Made by a program: the position numbers and the translations under genes
Notes under the pieces: generated by a model
The model's input: only the letters and a program-made list of their open reading frames with translations
Databases searched by the model: none
What the model was told of the DNA's origin: nothing
Shown: positions 1 to 8,571 of the stretch, one piece after another
How positions within the stretch are numbered: the stretch's first letter is position 1
Layout: every line of letters starts with the position of its first letter
NCBI GenBank assembly: GCA_910580195.1
Contig: CAJTWA010000001.1
Span: 130,646 to 194,645 of the forward strand
Origin: an uncultured Lachnospiraceae bacterium
GTDB lineage: Bacteria; Bacillota; Clostridia; Lachnospirales; Lachnospiraceae
Direction: 5' to 3'
Length of the DNA: 64,000 bases

Positions 1-848
1 AAGAGCTGGTGAAATCCTTAAAATCAGCCACCAGCCTCCCCATTGAGCTCCACACCCACTATACCTCCGGCGTTGCGTCCATGACGTACTTAAAGGCTGT
101 AGAGGCAGGGTGCGACATTATTGACACCGCGATGTCACCCCTTGCGCTGGGCACCAGCCAGCCGGCAACCGAGGTTATGGCGGAAGCATTTAAAGGGACT
201 GCAATGGACCCGGGCTTCGACCAGATGCTGTTAAAGGAAATCGCAGACTATTTCCGCCCCATCCGGGAAGAAGCATTGAAGAGCGGCTTAATGAACCCCA
301 AGGTGCTGGGGGTAGATATCCAGACCTTGCTGTACCAAGTGCCGGGCGGCATGCTCAGCAACATGGTATCCCAGTTAAAGGAGCAGAACGCAGAAGACAA
401 ATACATGGAAGTGCTGGAAGAAATCCCGCGGGTGCGCAAAGACTTGGGCGAGCCCCCATTGGTTACGCCGTCTTCCCAGATTGTGGGCACGCAGGCTGTA
501 TTCAATGTGCTGATGGGCGAGCGTTACAAGGTAGCCACAAAGGAAACCAAGGACGTGCTGCTTGGGAAATACGGCCAGACCGTAAAGCCTTTCAACCCAG
601 AAATCGTCGACAAGGTATTGGGCGAGGACAAGAAAAACGCCATTACCTGCCGTTATGCAGATCTGTTAGAGCCGGAACTCCATAAGATTGAAGAAGAGAT
701 GAAGCAGTGGAAACAGCAGGACGAGGACGTGCTTTCCTACGCACTGTTCCCGCAGGTTGCAACTGAATTTTTCAAATACAGGGAAGCGCAGCAGACGAAG
801 GTTGACGCTACGGTTGCAGACACCAAGAATGGGGCTTATCCTGTATAG
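1..848 (+). CDS. Oxaloacetate decarboxylase alpha / pyruvate carboxylase subunit B-type carboxyltransferase, 3' part
   Basis: Partial gene: the reading frame is open to the left edge, so the true start lies outside the window. The product is the C-terminal ~280 residues of a carboxyltransferase that moves CO2 between biotin and oxaloacetate/pyruvate. Seen: a TIM-barrel segment with the metal-site pattern IELHTHYTSG and CDIIDTAMSPLALGTSQP, followed by the conserved PYC_OADA domain (VPGGMLSNMVSQL, PPLVTPSSQIVGTQAVFNV). The protein ends in TKNGAYPV without a biotinyl domain or AMKM-type lysine motif, so biotin must be carried by a separate subunit. That fits an oxaloacetate decarboxylase (Na+ pump) alpha or split pyruvate carboxylase subunit; the sequence does not separate these two. 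No clear terminator follows before the regulator at 1071. Confidence 0.9.
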   Translation, partial: ELVKSLKSATSLPIELHTHYTSGVASMTYLKAVEAGCDIIDTAMSPLALGTSQPATEVMAEAFKGTAMDPGFDQMLLKEIADYFRPIREEALKSGLMNPKVLGVDIQTLLYQVPGGMLSNMVSQLKEQNAEDKYMEVLEEIPRVRKDLGEPPLVTPSSQIVGTQAVFNVLMGERYKVATKETKDVLLGKYGQTVKPFNPEIVDKVLGEDKKNAITCRYADLLEPELHKIEEEMKQWKQQDEDVLSYALFPQVATEFFKYREAQQTKVDATVADTKNGAYPV

Positions 849-1070
849 ATGACATAGACAGACGTTCATAAAGGGAAAAAGGGGAATTCCTCCTGCTGGC
901 GGCAATCACACCAACAGGGGGGATTTTTCAGAAGGGGAAAACTTGGGGTACCATGTGGCTCCCTGCGGTTCGGGCAGGGGAACCATGTTAGTGTATCTTT
1001 CAATTAAGTATGTGAGGTTATCCAATACCGTATTATAAAGGCCGAAGGAATGGAAGGTGGCAGAATTGTA

Positions 1071-1958
1071 ATGGGTAATGCCAATGATTTACCAAGCAGG
1101 ATTAATGGCAAGTATGGGAGCTTAAGCAAAGGCCAGCGGCTCCTCGCTTCTTACATTACAGAGAACTATGACAAGGCGGCTTTTTTAACGGCAGCAAAGC
1201 TGGGGCAGGCAGTGGGCGTCAGCGAATCTACCGTGGTCCGTTTTGCCGCCCAGCTAGGATACAGAGGATACCCGGAATTCCAGCGGGCCTTAGGGGAACT
1301 GGTGCAGGGGAAGCTACATGCTGTCCACCAAATGGAAGATGTGTATGGCAGGATCAGCCAGTCGGAAATTTTAGAAACAGTGCTGAAATCAGATATGGAG
1401 CGGATTCAGGACACGCTGGGGCATATGGACGTATCTGCTTTTGACATGGCAGTGGACATTCTTTTGCAGGCAAGGCGCATTTATGTGCTGGGGTTAAGGA
1501 ACTGTGCGCCCTTGGCAGAATTTTTTGCTTTTTACCTGAATATGGTTTTTACGGACGTCCGGCTGCTTAGGAGCAGCAGTTCCAGCGAGCTTTTGGAACA
1601 GATGGTGCATATCGGTAAAGAGGATGCGATGGTGGGCATCAGTTTTCCCAGATATTCCATACGGACCCTAAAAGCCATGGAATTGGCAAATAACCGTAGC
1701 GCGAGGGTCATTACCCTTACCGACAGCGTACATTCCCCCATGAACCTGTATTCCTCCTGCAACCTGATTGCCAAAAGCGATATGTCCTCCGTCCTAGATT
1801 CCCTGACAGCCCCTATGAGCGTAATCAATGCGCTGCTTTTGGCCGTCTGCATGAAAAAGCAGGGGGAAGTAGCAGAAACCCTGGAATTGCTGGAGCAGGT
1901 CTGGGAAGAATACCAAGTAAATGGGAATGATGAAATTAACTATATGAAGCACGGGTAA
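1071..1958 (+). CDS. RpiR/MurR-family transcriptional regulator (HTH + SIS domain)
   Basis: About 295 residues. The N-terminal ~80 residues form the RpiR helix-turn-helix (LSKGQRLLASYI, VGVSESTVVRFAAQLGYRGYPEFQRAL). The C-terminal part is a SIS sugar-phosphate binding domain (ARRIYVLGLRNCAPLAEFF, GISFPRYSIRTLKAMELA). Members sense a phosphosugar and control sugar or amino-sugar catabolism. The start at 1071 is preferred because GGAAGGTGG lies about 10 bases upstream; an in-frame ATG at 1050 has GAAGGA directly abutting it, leaving no spacing. No sugar-catabolic operon is adjacent, so the ligand cannot be inferred. A short GC hairpin (ACTGCCC/GGGCAGT, about 1975-2003) without a T run separates it from the next gene. 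Confidence 0.88.
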   Translation: MGNANDLPSRINGKYGSLSKGQRLLASYITENYDKAAFLTAAKLGQAVGVSESTVVRFAAQLGYRGYPEFQRALGELVQGKLHAVHQMEDVYGRISQSEILETVLKSDMERIQDTLGHMDVSAFDMAVDILLQARRIYVLGLRNCAPLAEFFAFYLNMVFTDVRLLRSSSSSELLEQMVHIGKEDAMVGISFPRYSIRTLKAMELANNRSARVITLTDSVHSPMNLYSSCNLIAKSDMSSVLDSLTAPMSVINALLLAVCMKKQGEVAETLELLEQVWEEYQVNGNDEINYMKHG

Positions 1959-2036
1959 GCTAAGGAAAAATAGAACTGCCCATTTGGGGCGCAAAAGGGC
2001 AGTGAAGCATATTTTAGAAAGTAAAGATAGGAATTT

Positions 2037-3497
2037 ATGGGTAAAATAATTGTAATCGGCGCAGGTGCGGCAGGGATGATGGCTGCCGCCCAAGCCGCCG
2101 CCAGCGGGCACAAAGTCCTGCTGTTGGAAAAAAATGAAAAACTGGGGAAAAAAATTTACATTACCGGGAAAGGCAGGTGCAACCTGACAAATGCCTGTGG
2201 AATGGAGGATTTGCCCAAGCATGTGCTGCGCAACCGGAAATTCCTCTACAGCGCGTTTTACGGTTTCACCAACATGCAGGCCATTGAGTTCTTCGAAGCC
2301 CATGGCCTCGCCACCAAGATAGAGCGCGGGGAGCGGGTATTCCCAGTATCTGATCATTCCTCCGACGTCATACGCTCGCTGCAGCGGGCATTGCAACAGG
2401 AAGGCGTAGAAGTCCGCCTCCATACGCAAGTAAAGGAAGTTCTGGCAGATACAGCAGAAAAAACTGCCGCTTGCATGGAAAAATGTGATGCAAAAGAGCC
2501 TACAGCTTACATGGAAGAATGTGTGGCAGAAGAACCTGCTGCCAGTGCACAGAAATGGGATAAGGCAGGGCCTGCCGCTTGTACAGGGGAACACAGCACA
2601 GAAGAATTAGAAATTTCCCCGAAAAACAGGGGAGGGAAATCCAGAAAAGGACAAAGGGCACAAAACCCCAAACGCCAAATTACAGGCGTCCGCCTGTCCA
2701 ATGGGGCTATTTTGCCAGCAGACGCCGTAATCATTGCCACCGGGGGCTGTTCCTACGTTTCCACAGGCTCCACCGGGGACGGCTACCGTTTCGCCCGGGA
2801 ACTAGGCCATACAGTAACAGAACTGCGCCCCTCCCTCGTGCCCTTTGAAACAGCAGAGCCATGGGTAAAGGAACTGCAGGGCCTGTCCCTGCGGAATGTA
2901 AAGGTACGCATAAAAAACGGCAAAAAAGCCATCTATGAGGGATTCGGTGAAATGCTCTTCACCCATTTCGGCGTCAGCGGCCCCTTAATTTTAAGCGCAA
3001 GCAGCATCATCAACGACGATATGGGCAAGCTGCCCCTCCCCATGGAAATCGACCTAAAGCCCGCCTTGTCCATGGAACAGCTAGACAATCGCATCTTACG
3101 GGATTTCGGGGAAAACACGAACCGGCAGTTCAAAAATGGGGTACAAAAGCTGTTCCCCGCCAAGCTCCTCCCAGTCATCGTGTCCCTAAGCGGCATAGAT
3201 CCGGAGAAAAAAATAAACGAAGTCACCAAAGAAGAACGCCAAAGTTTCGCCAAATTAATAAAATCTTTCCCATTGACGGTAACCAAATTCCGCGGCTTCA
3301 ACGAAGCCGTCATCACAAGGGGCGGCGTTTGCGTCAAGGAAGTCAACCCCTCCACCATGGAATCCAAGCTGGTATCCGGCCTGTATTTTGCCGGGGAAGT
3401 ATTAGACGTAGACGCACTGACAGGCGGCTTCAACCTCCAGATCGCATGGTCCACCGGCCACCTAGCCGGAAAAAGCGCCTGCCCAATAACACAATGA
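2037..3497 (+). CDS. HI0933/YhiN-family FAD-dependent oxidoreductase with repetitive insert
   Basis: 486 residues. N-terminal Rossmann FAD-binding motif IVIGAGAAGMMAAAQAA, then GKGRCNLTNACG and a C-terminal FAD motif GLYFAGEVLDVDALTGGFNLQIAWSTG, typical of the HI0933 flavoprotein family (BaiN-like proteins belong here). The family is usually about 400-420 residues. The surplus sits at roughly residues 140-220, where about four degenerate 12-13 residue units run in tandem (TAACMEKCDAKEP, TAYMEECVAEEP, AASAQKWDKAGP, AACTGEHSTEEL), followed by a basic stretch. The insert lies on a loop of the inserted domain, so the FAD core is intact. The substrate is unknown. An AGATAGGAA ribosome site precedes the ATG. 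Confidence 0.85.
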   Translation: MGKIIVIGAGAAGMMAAAQAAASGHKVLLLEKNEKLGKKIYITGKGRCNLTNACGMEDLPKHVLRNRKFLYSAFYGFTNMQAIEFFEAHGLATKIERGERVFPVSDHSSDVIRSLQRALQQEGVEVRLHTQVKEVLADTAEKTAACMEKCDAKEPTAYMEECVAEEPAASAQKWDKAGPAACTGEHSTEELEISPKNRGGKSRKGQRAQNPKRQITGVRLSNGAILPADAVIIATGGCSYVSTGSTGDGYRFARELGHTVTELRPSLVPFETAEPWVKELQGLSLRNVKVRIKNGKKAIYEGFGEMLFTHFGVSGPLILSASSIINDDMGKLPLPMEIDLKPALSMEQLDNRILRDFGENTNRQFKNGVQKLFPAKLLPVIVSLSGIDPEKKINEVTKEERQSFAKLIKSFPLTVTKFRGFNEAVITRGGVCVKEVNPSTMESKLVSGLYFAGEVLDVDALTGGFNLQIAWSTGHLAGKSACPITQ

Positions 3498-3509
3498 TAT
3501 AGAACTTTG

Positions 3510-3800
3510 CAAAAATTATGCAAAAGTAGATGGAACCCCAATACACAGGAAATTCCGGATACTCCCTTCCTCCACAAGAACTATGCAAGAATTATGCGAA
3601 AGTAGATGGGAACCCAATACACAGGAAATTCCGGGTTCCCTTCCCCAAAGCAAACAGTTCATGGGCGCCCATAGCGGAGGTGATAAGAACTATGCAGAAG
3701 CAAAAGGGTTCCCAGTACACAGGAAATTCCAGATACCCCCTTCCCTCACAAGAACTATGCGAGAATTATGCGAAAGTAGATGGGTTCCCAGTACACAGGA
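3510..3800. repeat. Degenerate tandem repeat tract upstream of structured element copy 1
   Basis: This stretch without a real gene is built of about four degenerate units sharing AACTATGC(A/G)A(A/G)AATTATGC, AGTAGATGG(G/A) and ACACAGGAAATTCC. A half copy of the dispersed structured element (CAAAGCAAACAGTTCATGGGC, abbreviated) lies at about 3646-3682. Short open frames here are translations of the repeats and are not credible genes. The tract ends in the full element at 3801. Confidence 0.8.
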
Positions 3801-3975
3801 AATTCCGGGCGCCCCTTCCCCTAAGCAAACAGTCCATGGGCGCCCTTAGTGGAGGTGAAATCCACTGCTTACGCAGACTTAGGAATGAGGGCGCTCCCGA
3901 AATTCCTTAGTCGGAGTTAGCAGTTAGTTCACCGGAACGTTGCCCAGTTTGTGTGGGGAAGGGGCGCCCGGAATT
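3801..3975 (+). repeat. Dispersed structured element, copy 1 (175 bp)
   Basis: The terminal arms at 3801-3821 and 3955-3975 are perfect 21-bp reverse complements. Inside are a hairpin AGTGGA/TCCACT, a helix GACTTAGGAAT (3876-3886) / ATTCCTTAGTC (3902-3912) with one U-U mismatch, and GTTC-ACCG-GAAC. The same core recurs at 18283, 31435, 35895 and 36397 with different but complementary arms. It lies upstream of cmk in the same orientation, probably in its 5' untranslated leader. After it, 3976-4162 is C/A-rich with nothing else recognised. Confidence 0.88.
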
Positions 3976-4162
3976 TCCGTCCGCCCCCAAAGCCTACCCC
4001 CACAAACCTCCAAAGAAAAGAACCACCCAGATTTCCCTCCTACGCCCCTAAAGCATACGCAATAAAAAAACAAAAAGCAAAAAGCGAAAAAAATGAAAAA
4101 ACAGGCACACCCCACCCCATTTTGTGCCAAACCAAACCCAATCGAAAGGAACAAACCAAACC

Positions 4163-4837
4163 ATGGCATTTAACATCGCAATCGACGGCCCCGCCGGGGC
4201 AGGCAAAAGTACTATTGCCAAAAAAGTAGCAAAAGAGTTATCATATATCTACGTAGACACCGGCGCAATGTACCGCGCAATGGCCCTGTTTTTCCTCCGG
4301 GAAGGAATCCCCCCAGAAGACGAAGCAGCAATCAGTAGGGCCTGCAGCCGCATCACCGTCACCCTTTCCAACGAAAATGGAGAGCAGCAGGTATTTTTAA
4401 ACGGAGAAAATGTCAATGGCCTAATCCGCACCGAAGAAGTAGGCGCCATGGCATCCAAAACCAGCATTTACCCCAAAGTCCGGGAAAAGCTCACCCAGCT
4501 CCAGCGGGAACTGGCAAGGACCACAGATTTAATCATGGACGGGCGGGACATTGGCACCTGCGTGCTGCCAGAAGCCCAAGTAAAAATTTACTTAACGGCC
4601 AGCGTGGAAACCAGAGGAAAACGCAGGTTTTTAGAATTGCAGGAAAAAGGCATAAGCTGCCAGCTTGACAAAATCTGCGAGGACATCAAGGCGCGGGATG
4701 AGCAGGACATGAACCGGGAGATTTCCCCTTTGCGCCAAGCCAAGGACGCAGCCTTAATTGACAGCTCTTCCATGTCAGTGGAAGAAGTAACAGCAGAAAT
4801 CCTGCGTCTGGTAAAAGGAGCTAATGGATGGAAGTAA
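4163..4837 (+). CDS. cmk: Cytidylate kinase
   Basis: 224 residues, the usual length for bacterial CMP/dCMP kinase, which makes CDP for nucleotide synthesis in the cytosol. Seen: P-loop IDGPAGAGKSTIAKKVA, the CMP-site YVDTGAMYRA, and VMDGRDIGTCVLPEA-type motif (here IMDGRDIGTCVLPEA) with the LID/KARDEQDMNRE segment. The start at ATG 4163 is preferred, with GAAAGGA 12 bases upstream. An in-frame GTG at 4124 would add a low-complexity tail not seen in the family. First gene of an operon with ispH, whose start overlaps the cmk end by 10 bases. Confidence 0.96.
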   Translation: MAFNIAIDGPAGAGKSTIAKKVAKELSYIYVDTGAMYRAMALFFLREGIPPEDEAAISRACSRITVTLSNENGEQQVFLNGENVNGLIRTEEVGAMASKTSIYPKVREKLTQLQRELARTTDLIMDGRDIGTCVLPEAQVKIYLTASVETRGKRRFLELQEKGISCQLDKICEDIKARDEQDMNREISPLRQAKDAALIDSSSMSVEEVTAEILRLVKGANGWK

Positions 4838-5685
4838 TATTGGCAAAAACCGCCGGGTTCTGTTTCGGCGTAAAGCGTGCGGTGGATACCGTATATGAGC
4901 AGGCCGGGCAGGGCAAAGGCAGGATTTATACCTACGGCCCAATCATCCACAACGAAGAAGTGGTAAAGGACTTAAGCCAGAAGGGCGTTAGGGTAGTAGA
5001 AACGCCGGAGGAACTGAAAAACTGCAAGGACGGGACAGTAATTATCCGTTCCCACGGGGTAGGCCAAGACATCTACCGGCTGCTGGAAGAGGAAGGGATT
5101 CCCTATGTGGATGCCACCTGCCCCTTCGTGCGGAAAATCCACCGGATTGTGGGGCAGTACAGCAAGGAAGGCTGCCATGTGGTAATTATTGGCAACAGCA
5201 GCCACCCGGAGGTAGAGGGAATCAAGGGGTGGAGCCATGATATTGGGGCGACTACCGTGGTTTCTACAGAGGAAGAAGCCCGAAATTTCTCCATAAAAGG
5301 GAAAAAAAGGGTGTGTATCGTTGCCCAGACGACATTTAACAACAAGAAATTTAAAGAACTAGTTGAAATTATCGGAAAAAAAGGTTATGATATAATTGTT
5401 TTAAATACGATCTGCAATGCAACCCAAGAACGGCAGGCAGAGGCCAAGGAGATTGCCAGCCGGGTGGATGCCATGGTTGTGATAGGCGGGAAGGCCAGCT
5501 CCAACACGCAGAAGCTATTTGAAATATGTAAAAAAGAATGTGCAAATACTTACTATATACAGACACTGAAAGATTTGGATTTCTCTGAATTACGGTCCAT
5601 TAATAACGTAGGTATTACCGCAGGGGCTTCTACCCCAAACAAAATTATTGAGGAGGTTCAAAAAAATGTCAGAAATGAGTTTTGA
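4828..5685 (+). CDS. ispH: 4-hydroxy-3-methylbut-2-enyl diphosphate reductase
   Basis: 285 residues. Last enzyme of the MEP isoprenoid pathway, a 4Fe-4S protein producing IPP and DMAPP. The three cluster cysteines are in AGFCFGVKRAV, DATCPFV and NTICNATQERQ. HNEEV and IIGNSSHPEVEGI match the family. Translationally coupled at both ends: it starts inside cmk with AAAGGAG as ribosome site, and its last 20 bases overlap the start of rpsA. In many Clostridia the same pair is fused into one polypeptide; here the two proteins remain separate in overlapping frames. Confidence 0.97.
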   Translation: MEVILAKTAGFCFGVKRAVDTVYEQAGQGKGRIYTYGPIIHNEEVVKDLSQKGVRVVETPEELKNCKDGTVIIRSHGVGQDIYRLLEEEGIPYVDATCPFVRKIHRIVGQYSKEGCHVVIIGNSSHPEVEGIKGWSHDIGATTVVSTEEEARNFSIKGKKRVCIVAQTTFNNKKFKELVEIIGKKGYDIIVLNTICNATQERQAEAKEIASRVDAMVVIGGKASSNTQKLFEICKKECANTYYIQTLKDLDFSELRSINNVGITAGASTPNKIIEEVQKNVRNEF

Positions 5686-6766
5686 ACAAATGCTGGAAGA
5701 ATCATTTAAAACAATAAGGAATGGAGAGGTAGTCGAAGGTACCGTTATTGATGTGAAGCCAGACGAGATCATCTTAAATATTGGTTACAAATCCGATGGA
5801 ATCATTACCCGGAATGAATATACAAACGAACCGAATGTAGACCTGACTACCGTGATTTCCGTAGGCGACACCATGGAGGCAAAGGTCCTTAAGGTAAACG
5901 ACGGCGAAGGGCAGGTAATGCTGACTTACAAACGCCTTGCCGCAGAGAAAGGCAGCAAACGCTTGGAAGAAGCCTTCAACACGCAGGAAGTGCTTACTGC
6001 AAAGGTAGCGCAGGTATTGGAAGGCGGCCTTGGCGTAGTGATTGACGAGGCAAGGATTTTTATCCCTGCAAGCCTAGTATCCGATACATATGAGAAGGAT
6101 TTGGGCAAGTACAAAGACCAAGAAATCGAATTTGTAATTACAGAATTCAACCCCCGCAGGAGAAGGATTATCGGGGACAGGAAACAGTTATTGCTTGCTA
6201 AGAAGGCAGAACTGCAGAAGGCGCTGTTTGAGAGGATTAATATCGGTGATGTCTTGGAAGGCTCTGTAAAGAATGTGACGGACTTCGGCGCATTTATTGA
6301 TTTAGGCGGGGCAGACGGGCTCCTCCACATTTCCGAGATGTCTTGGGGAAGGGTGGAGAACCCAAGGAAGGTTTTCAAGGTTGGCGAGGTAGTCAGGGTA
6401 TTTATTAAGGATATCCATGACAACAAGATTGCACTGAGCATGAAATTTGAGGACGAGAACCCATGGAAGGATGCAGCTTCGAAATATGCTGTCGGCAATA
6501 TTGTGGAAGGCGTAGTCGCTAGGATGACAGATTTCGGCGCATTTGTGGAGCTTGCCCCGGGCGTGGACGCACTGCTGCACGTTTCCCAGATTTCAAAAGA
6601 ACATGTGGAAAAACCGGCGGATGTATTGAATATCGGCCAGGAAATCAAAGCTAAGATTGTAGATTTCAATGAAGAAGATAAGAAAATCAGCCTTAGCATG
6701 AAAGCCCTGCTGGTTCCGTCAGAGGATGTGCAGGAGGATGCAGCAGAAGAATCTGTAGAAGAATAG
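5666..6766 (+). CDS. rpsA: 30S ribosomal protein S1-like protein (four S1 domains)
   Basis: 366 residues. Four S1 RNA-binding OB folds: about residues 15-85 (GTVIDVKPDEIILNIGYKSDG), 95-165, 185-255 (GSVKNVTDFGAFIDLGGADGLLHISEMSW) and 270-340 (GVVARMTDFGAFVELAPGVDALLHVSQIS). E. coli S1 has six; short versions are normal in Firmicutes. It probably assists mRNA binding on the ribosome. The start at ATG 5666 has AGGAGG at 5651-5656 and lies inside ispH, so expression is coupled to isoprenoid synthesis. The acidic tail is EDVQEDAAEESVEE. cheR follows 10 bases later. Confidence 0.93.
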   Translation: MSEMSFEQMLEESFKTIRNGEVVEGTVIDVKPDEIILNIGYKSDGIITRNEYTNEPNVDLTTVISVGDTMEAKVLKVNDGEGQVMLTYKRLAAEKGSKRLEEAFNTQEVLTAKVAQVLEGGLGVVIDEARIFIPASLVSDTYEKDLGKYKDQEIEFVITEFNPRRRRIIGDRKQLLLAKKAELQKALFERINIGDVLEGSVKNVTDFGAFIDLGGADGLLHISEMSWGRVENPRKVFKVGEVVRVFIKDIHDNKIALSMKFEDENPWKDAASKYAVGNIVEGVVARMTDFGAFVELAPGVDALLHVSQISKEHVEKPADVLNIGQEIKAKIVDFNEEDKKISLSMKALLVPSEDVQEDAAEESVEE

Positions 6767-6776
6767 GGGAACCATC

Positions 6777-7550
6777 ATGGTTGGATATGAGGATTTCAAA
6801 AAAGATATTTTTGCATTGACGAAGATTGACCTGAATGCTTACAAAGAAAAGCAGATGAAGCGCAGGATCGAAACGCTGATTTCTAAGAACAGCATTACAA
6901 GCTACAAAGATTATGTGGCGTTGATTAAGAAGGATGCGGAGAAATTTGAGCAGTTTGTGAATTTCCTTACCATTAACGTGTCTGAGTTTTACCGGAACCC
7001 GGAACAGTGGGGGATTCTGGATAAAGAGGTGTTCCCGGCATTAGTCCAGCGGTTTGGGAAGAGCCTGAAAATCTGGAGCGCTGCATGTTCCACCGGGGAT
7101 GAGCCATATTCCTTGGTAATGGCCCTCTCCAAGCACCTTCCGATTAACCAGATTAAGATTACCGCAACCGACATTGATAAGCAGGTGCTGGATAAGGCAA
7201 GGCTTGGCCTTTACAATGAGAAGAGCATTGCCGCAGTGCCGCCGGAGTTTAAGAAGAAATACTTTACCAAAGTCGGCAGTTCTTATAAGATTGCCGATGA
7301 AATCAAACGTCAGGTGGAATTTAAGGAGCACAATTTACTGAAAGACCCATACCCATCCGGATGCCACTTGATTGTATGCAGGAATGTGCTGATTTATTTT
7401 ACTGAAGAAGCAAAAGAAGAAATTTATAAGAAATTCAACGCTGCCTTAACAAAGGACGGAATCCTGTTTATCGGCAGCACCGAGCAGATTATGAATTATA
7501 GGGAACTGAATTACCAGAGGAAACAGTCCTTCTTTTTCCAGAAAATTTAA
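6777..7550 (+). CDS. CheR-type protein-glutamate methyltransferase
   Basis: 257 residues. An N-terminal helical CheR domain (KKDIFALTKIDLNAYKEKQMKRRIETLI, abbreviated) is followed by a SAM-binding domain with IWSAACSTGDEPYSLVMAL, ATDIDKQVLDKA and LIVCRNVLIYF. The family methylates glutamates on chemoreceptors. No che or motility gene is nearby. The gene sits at the end of the cmk-ispH-rpsA operon and is followed by a strong terminator, so its partner must be encoded elsewhere. Length and catalytic motifs are normal. Confidence 0.92.
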   Translation: MVGYEDFKKDIFALTKIDLNAYKEKQMKRRIETLISKNSITSYKDYVALIKKDAEKFEQFVNFLTINVSEFYRNPEQWGILDKEVFPALVQRFGKSLKIWSAACSTGDEPYSLVMALSKHLPINQIKITATDIDKQVLDKARLGLYNEKSIAAVPPEFKKKYFTKVGSSYKIADEIKRQVEFKEHNLLKDPYPSGCHLIVCRNVLIYFTEEAKEEIYKKFNAALTKDGILFIGSTEQIMNYRELNYQRKQSFFFQKI

Positions 7551-7568
7551 GGGCTGGGGCAATGGGAT

Positions 7569-7605
7569 ACAGGCGCGCAGGGAACTTGCTGTGCGCCTGT
7601 TTTTC
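7569..7605 (+). terminator. Rho-independent terminator of the cmk-ispH-rpsA-cheR operon
   Basis: The stem ACAGGCGCGCAG / CTGTGCGCCTGT (one G-U pair) is followed directly by TTTTT, 18 bases after the cheR stop. Confidence 0.9.
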
Positions 7606-7700
7606 GGCTTATAGGGAATAAAGGCAAAAAATGATGCGCGCGTTGTGCTTGGATTGCCCTCCGGCCGCAAAGAGTCCCTTTCTATCTGTCCGTCATGGTT

Positions 7701-7729
7701 TTCACAATATTCTGGCAGTGGAATATACT
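7701..7729 (+). promoter_or_regulatory. Sigma-A-type promoter of the ferritin-like gene
   Basis: TTCACA (7701-7706), a 17-base spacer and TATACT (7724-7729). The predicted transcription start near 7736 agrees with the chosen ATG at 7760 and rules out earlier in-frame starts. Confidence 0.7.
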
Positions 7730-7759
7730 ATCAGAAAAGAAGAGAAAGGAAAACCTGTT

Positions 7760-8311
7760 ATGGAGGAAAAGAAATGCATGCTGGCGAATACTTGCAGCTT
7801 TGCAGGGGTAAAGCCGGTGATGGTGGATTTGCCGTACCCTGAGATAAAAGTCAGGTGCCAGAACCAGATCTACGCAAACTTGCTGAGCGTGGACTACTGC
7901 GGGGCGACTTCTGAAATGTCTGCAATTACCCAATATATCAACAACGAAAACCGCCTGTCCTTAAAAAACTGCCCCCTTGCCCAGACGCTCCTTGGGATTG
8001 CAATGGCAGAGATGATGCATTTGCAGAAATTAGGGGAACTGGTCTGCCTGCTGGGCGGGACGGTTGACTTTGTGGCAAGGCAACAGAACGGTAGGAACGT
8101 GGTATGGACGCCGGAATTCCTGGCAATCCCAGAACACGCCAAGCAGATGCTGCTGGCCGATATTGAGGCGGAAAAGGCAGCCATCAGCCAGTACCGGATG
8201 CATATGAAAATGATCAATGACGACTGCGTAAACAAAGTGCTGGCAAGGATCATTATGGATGAAGAATACCATATCATGATTTTGCAGACATTGATACGGG
8301 AGCACTGCTAG
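7760..8311 (+). CDS. Ferritin-like di-iron domain protein
   Basis: 183 residues. The ferritin-like four-helix pattern is visible: acidic and His ligands in DYCGATSEMSAITQYI, AMAEMMHLQKLGEL, LADIEAEKAAISQYRMHM and IIMDEEYHIMIL. The spacing E...E-x-x-H twice is as in rubrerythrin/bacterioferritin/Mn-catalase-type proteins. The N-terminal ~35 residues contain two cysteines (CMLANTCSF). It probably binds two iron or manganese ions and serves in oxidative protection or as a spore-associated protein; the family level is firm, the role is not. ATG 7760 has GAAAGGA upstream. A 52-bp tandem repeat begins in its last codons and includes the stop codon. Confidence 0.8.
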   Translation: MEEKKCMLANTCSFAGVKPVMVDLPYPEIKVRCQNQIYANLLSVDYCGATSEMSAITQYINNENRLSLKNCPLAQTLLGIAMAEMMHLQKLGELVCLLGGTVDFVARQQNGRNVVWTPEFLAIPEHAKQMLLADIEAEKAAISQYRMHMKMINDDCVNKVLARIIMDEEYHIMILQTLIREHC

Positions 8312-8431
8312 TACGCTGTTTAGGATATCTTAATTGCGGGCGTTGATGCGGGAGCACTGCTGGTACGCTGTTTGGGATATCTTAATTGCAGGCGTTGATG
8401 GGGGCACTGCTGGTACACGGTTTAGGGTTTT
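8291..8431. repeat. 52-bp tandem repeat (about 2.7 copies) starting inside the gene end
   Basis: Units begin at 8291, 8343 and 8395 (TTGATRCGGGAGCACTGCT and so on). The first unit contains the last codons and stop of the ferritin-like gene, so the downstream units are duplications of a coding end. Confidence 0.9.
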
Positions 8432-8470
8432 TTGACATATTGCTATAGCGGGGCAGCTGTAATAATTTTT

Positions 8471-8571
8471 ATGGGAAAGATTGGATTTCCTGTTTCTTTA
8501 GTATTTATGGGAAAGATTGGATTTCCTGTTTCTTTAGTTTTTTTGGAAAAGGTTGGATTTCCTGTTTTTTA
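8471..8571. repeat. 36-bp tandem repeat (about 2.8 copies) at the response-regulator stop codon
   Basis: Units begin at 8471, 8507 and 8543, each with GAAAGATTGGATTTCCTGTT or close to it. The third unit overlaps the stop codon of the minus-strand response regulator. The rest of 8432-8470 holds nothing recognisable. Confidence 0.88.

Noticed and set aside
3530..3910. Overlapping open frames of 88-126 residues in the intergenic repeat tract
   Set aside because: They are translations of tandem and dispersed repeats. The same peptide-like strings appear wherever the structured element occurs, on either strand, and no ribosome sites fit.
8291..8571. CRISPR-like array
   Set aside because: The tandem units (52 and 36 bp) abut without unique spacers, so they are simple tandem repeats.
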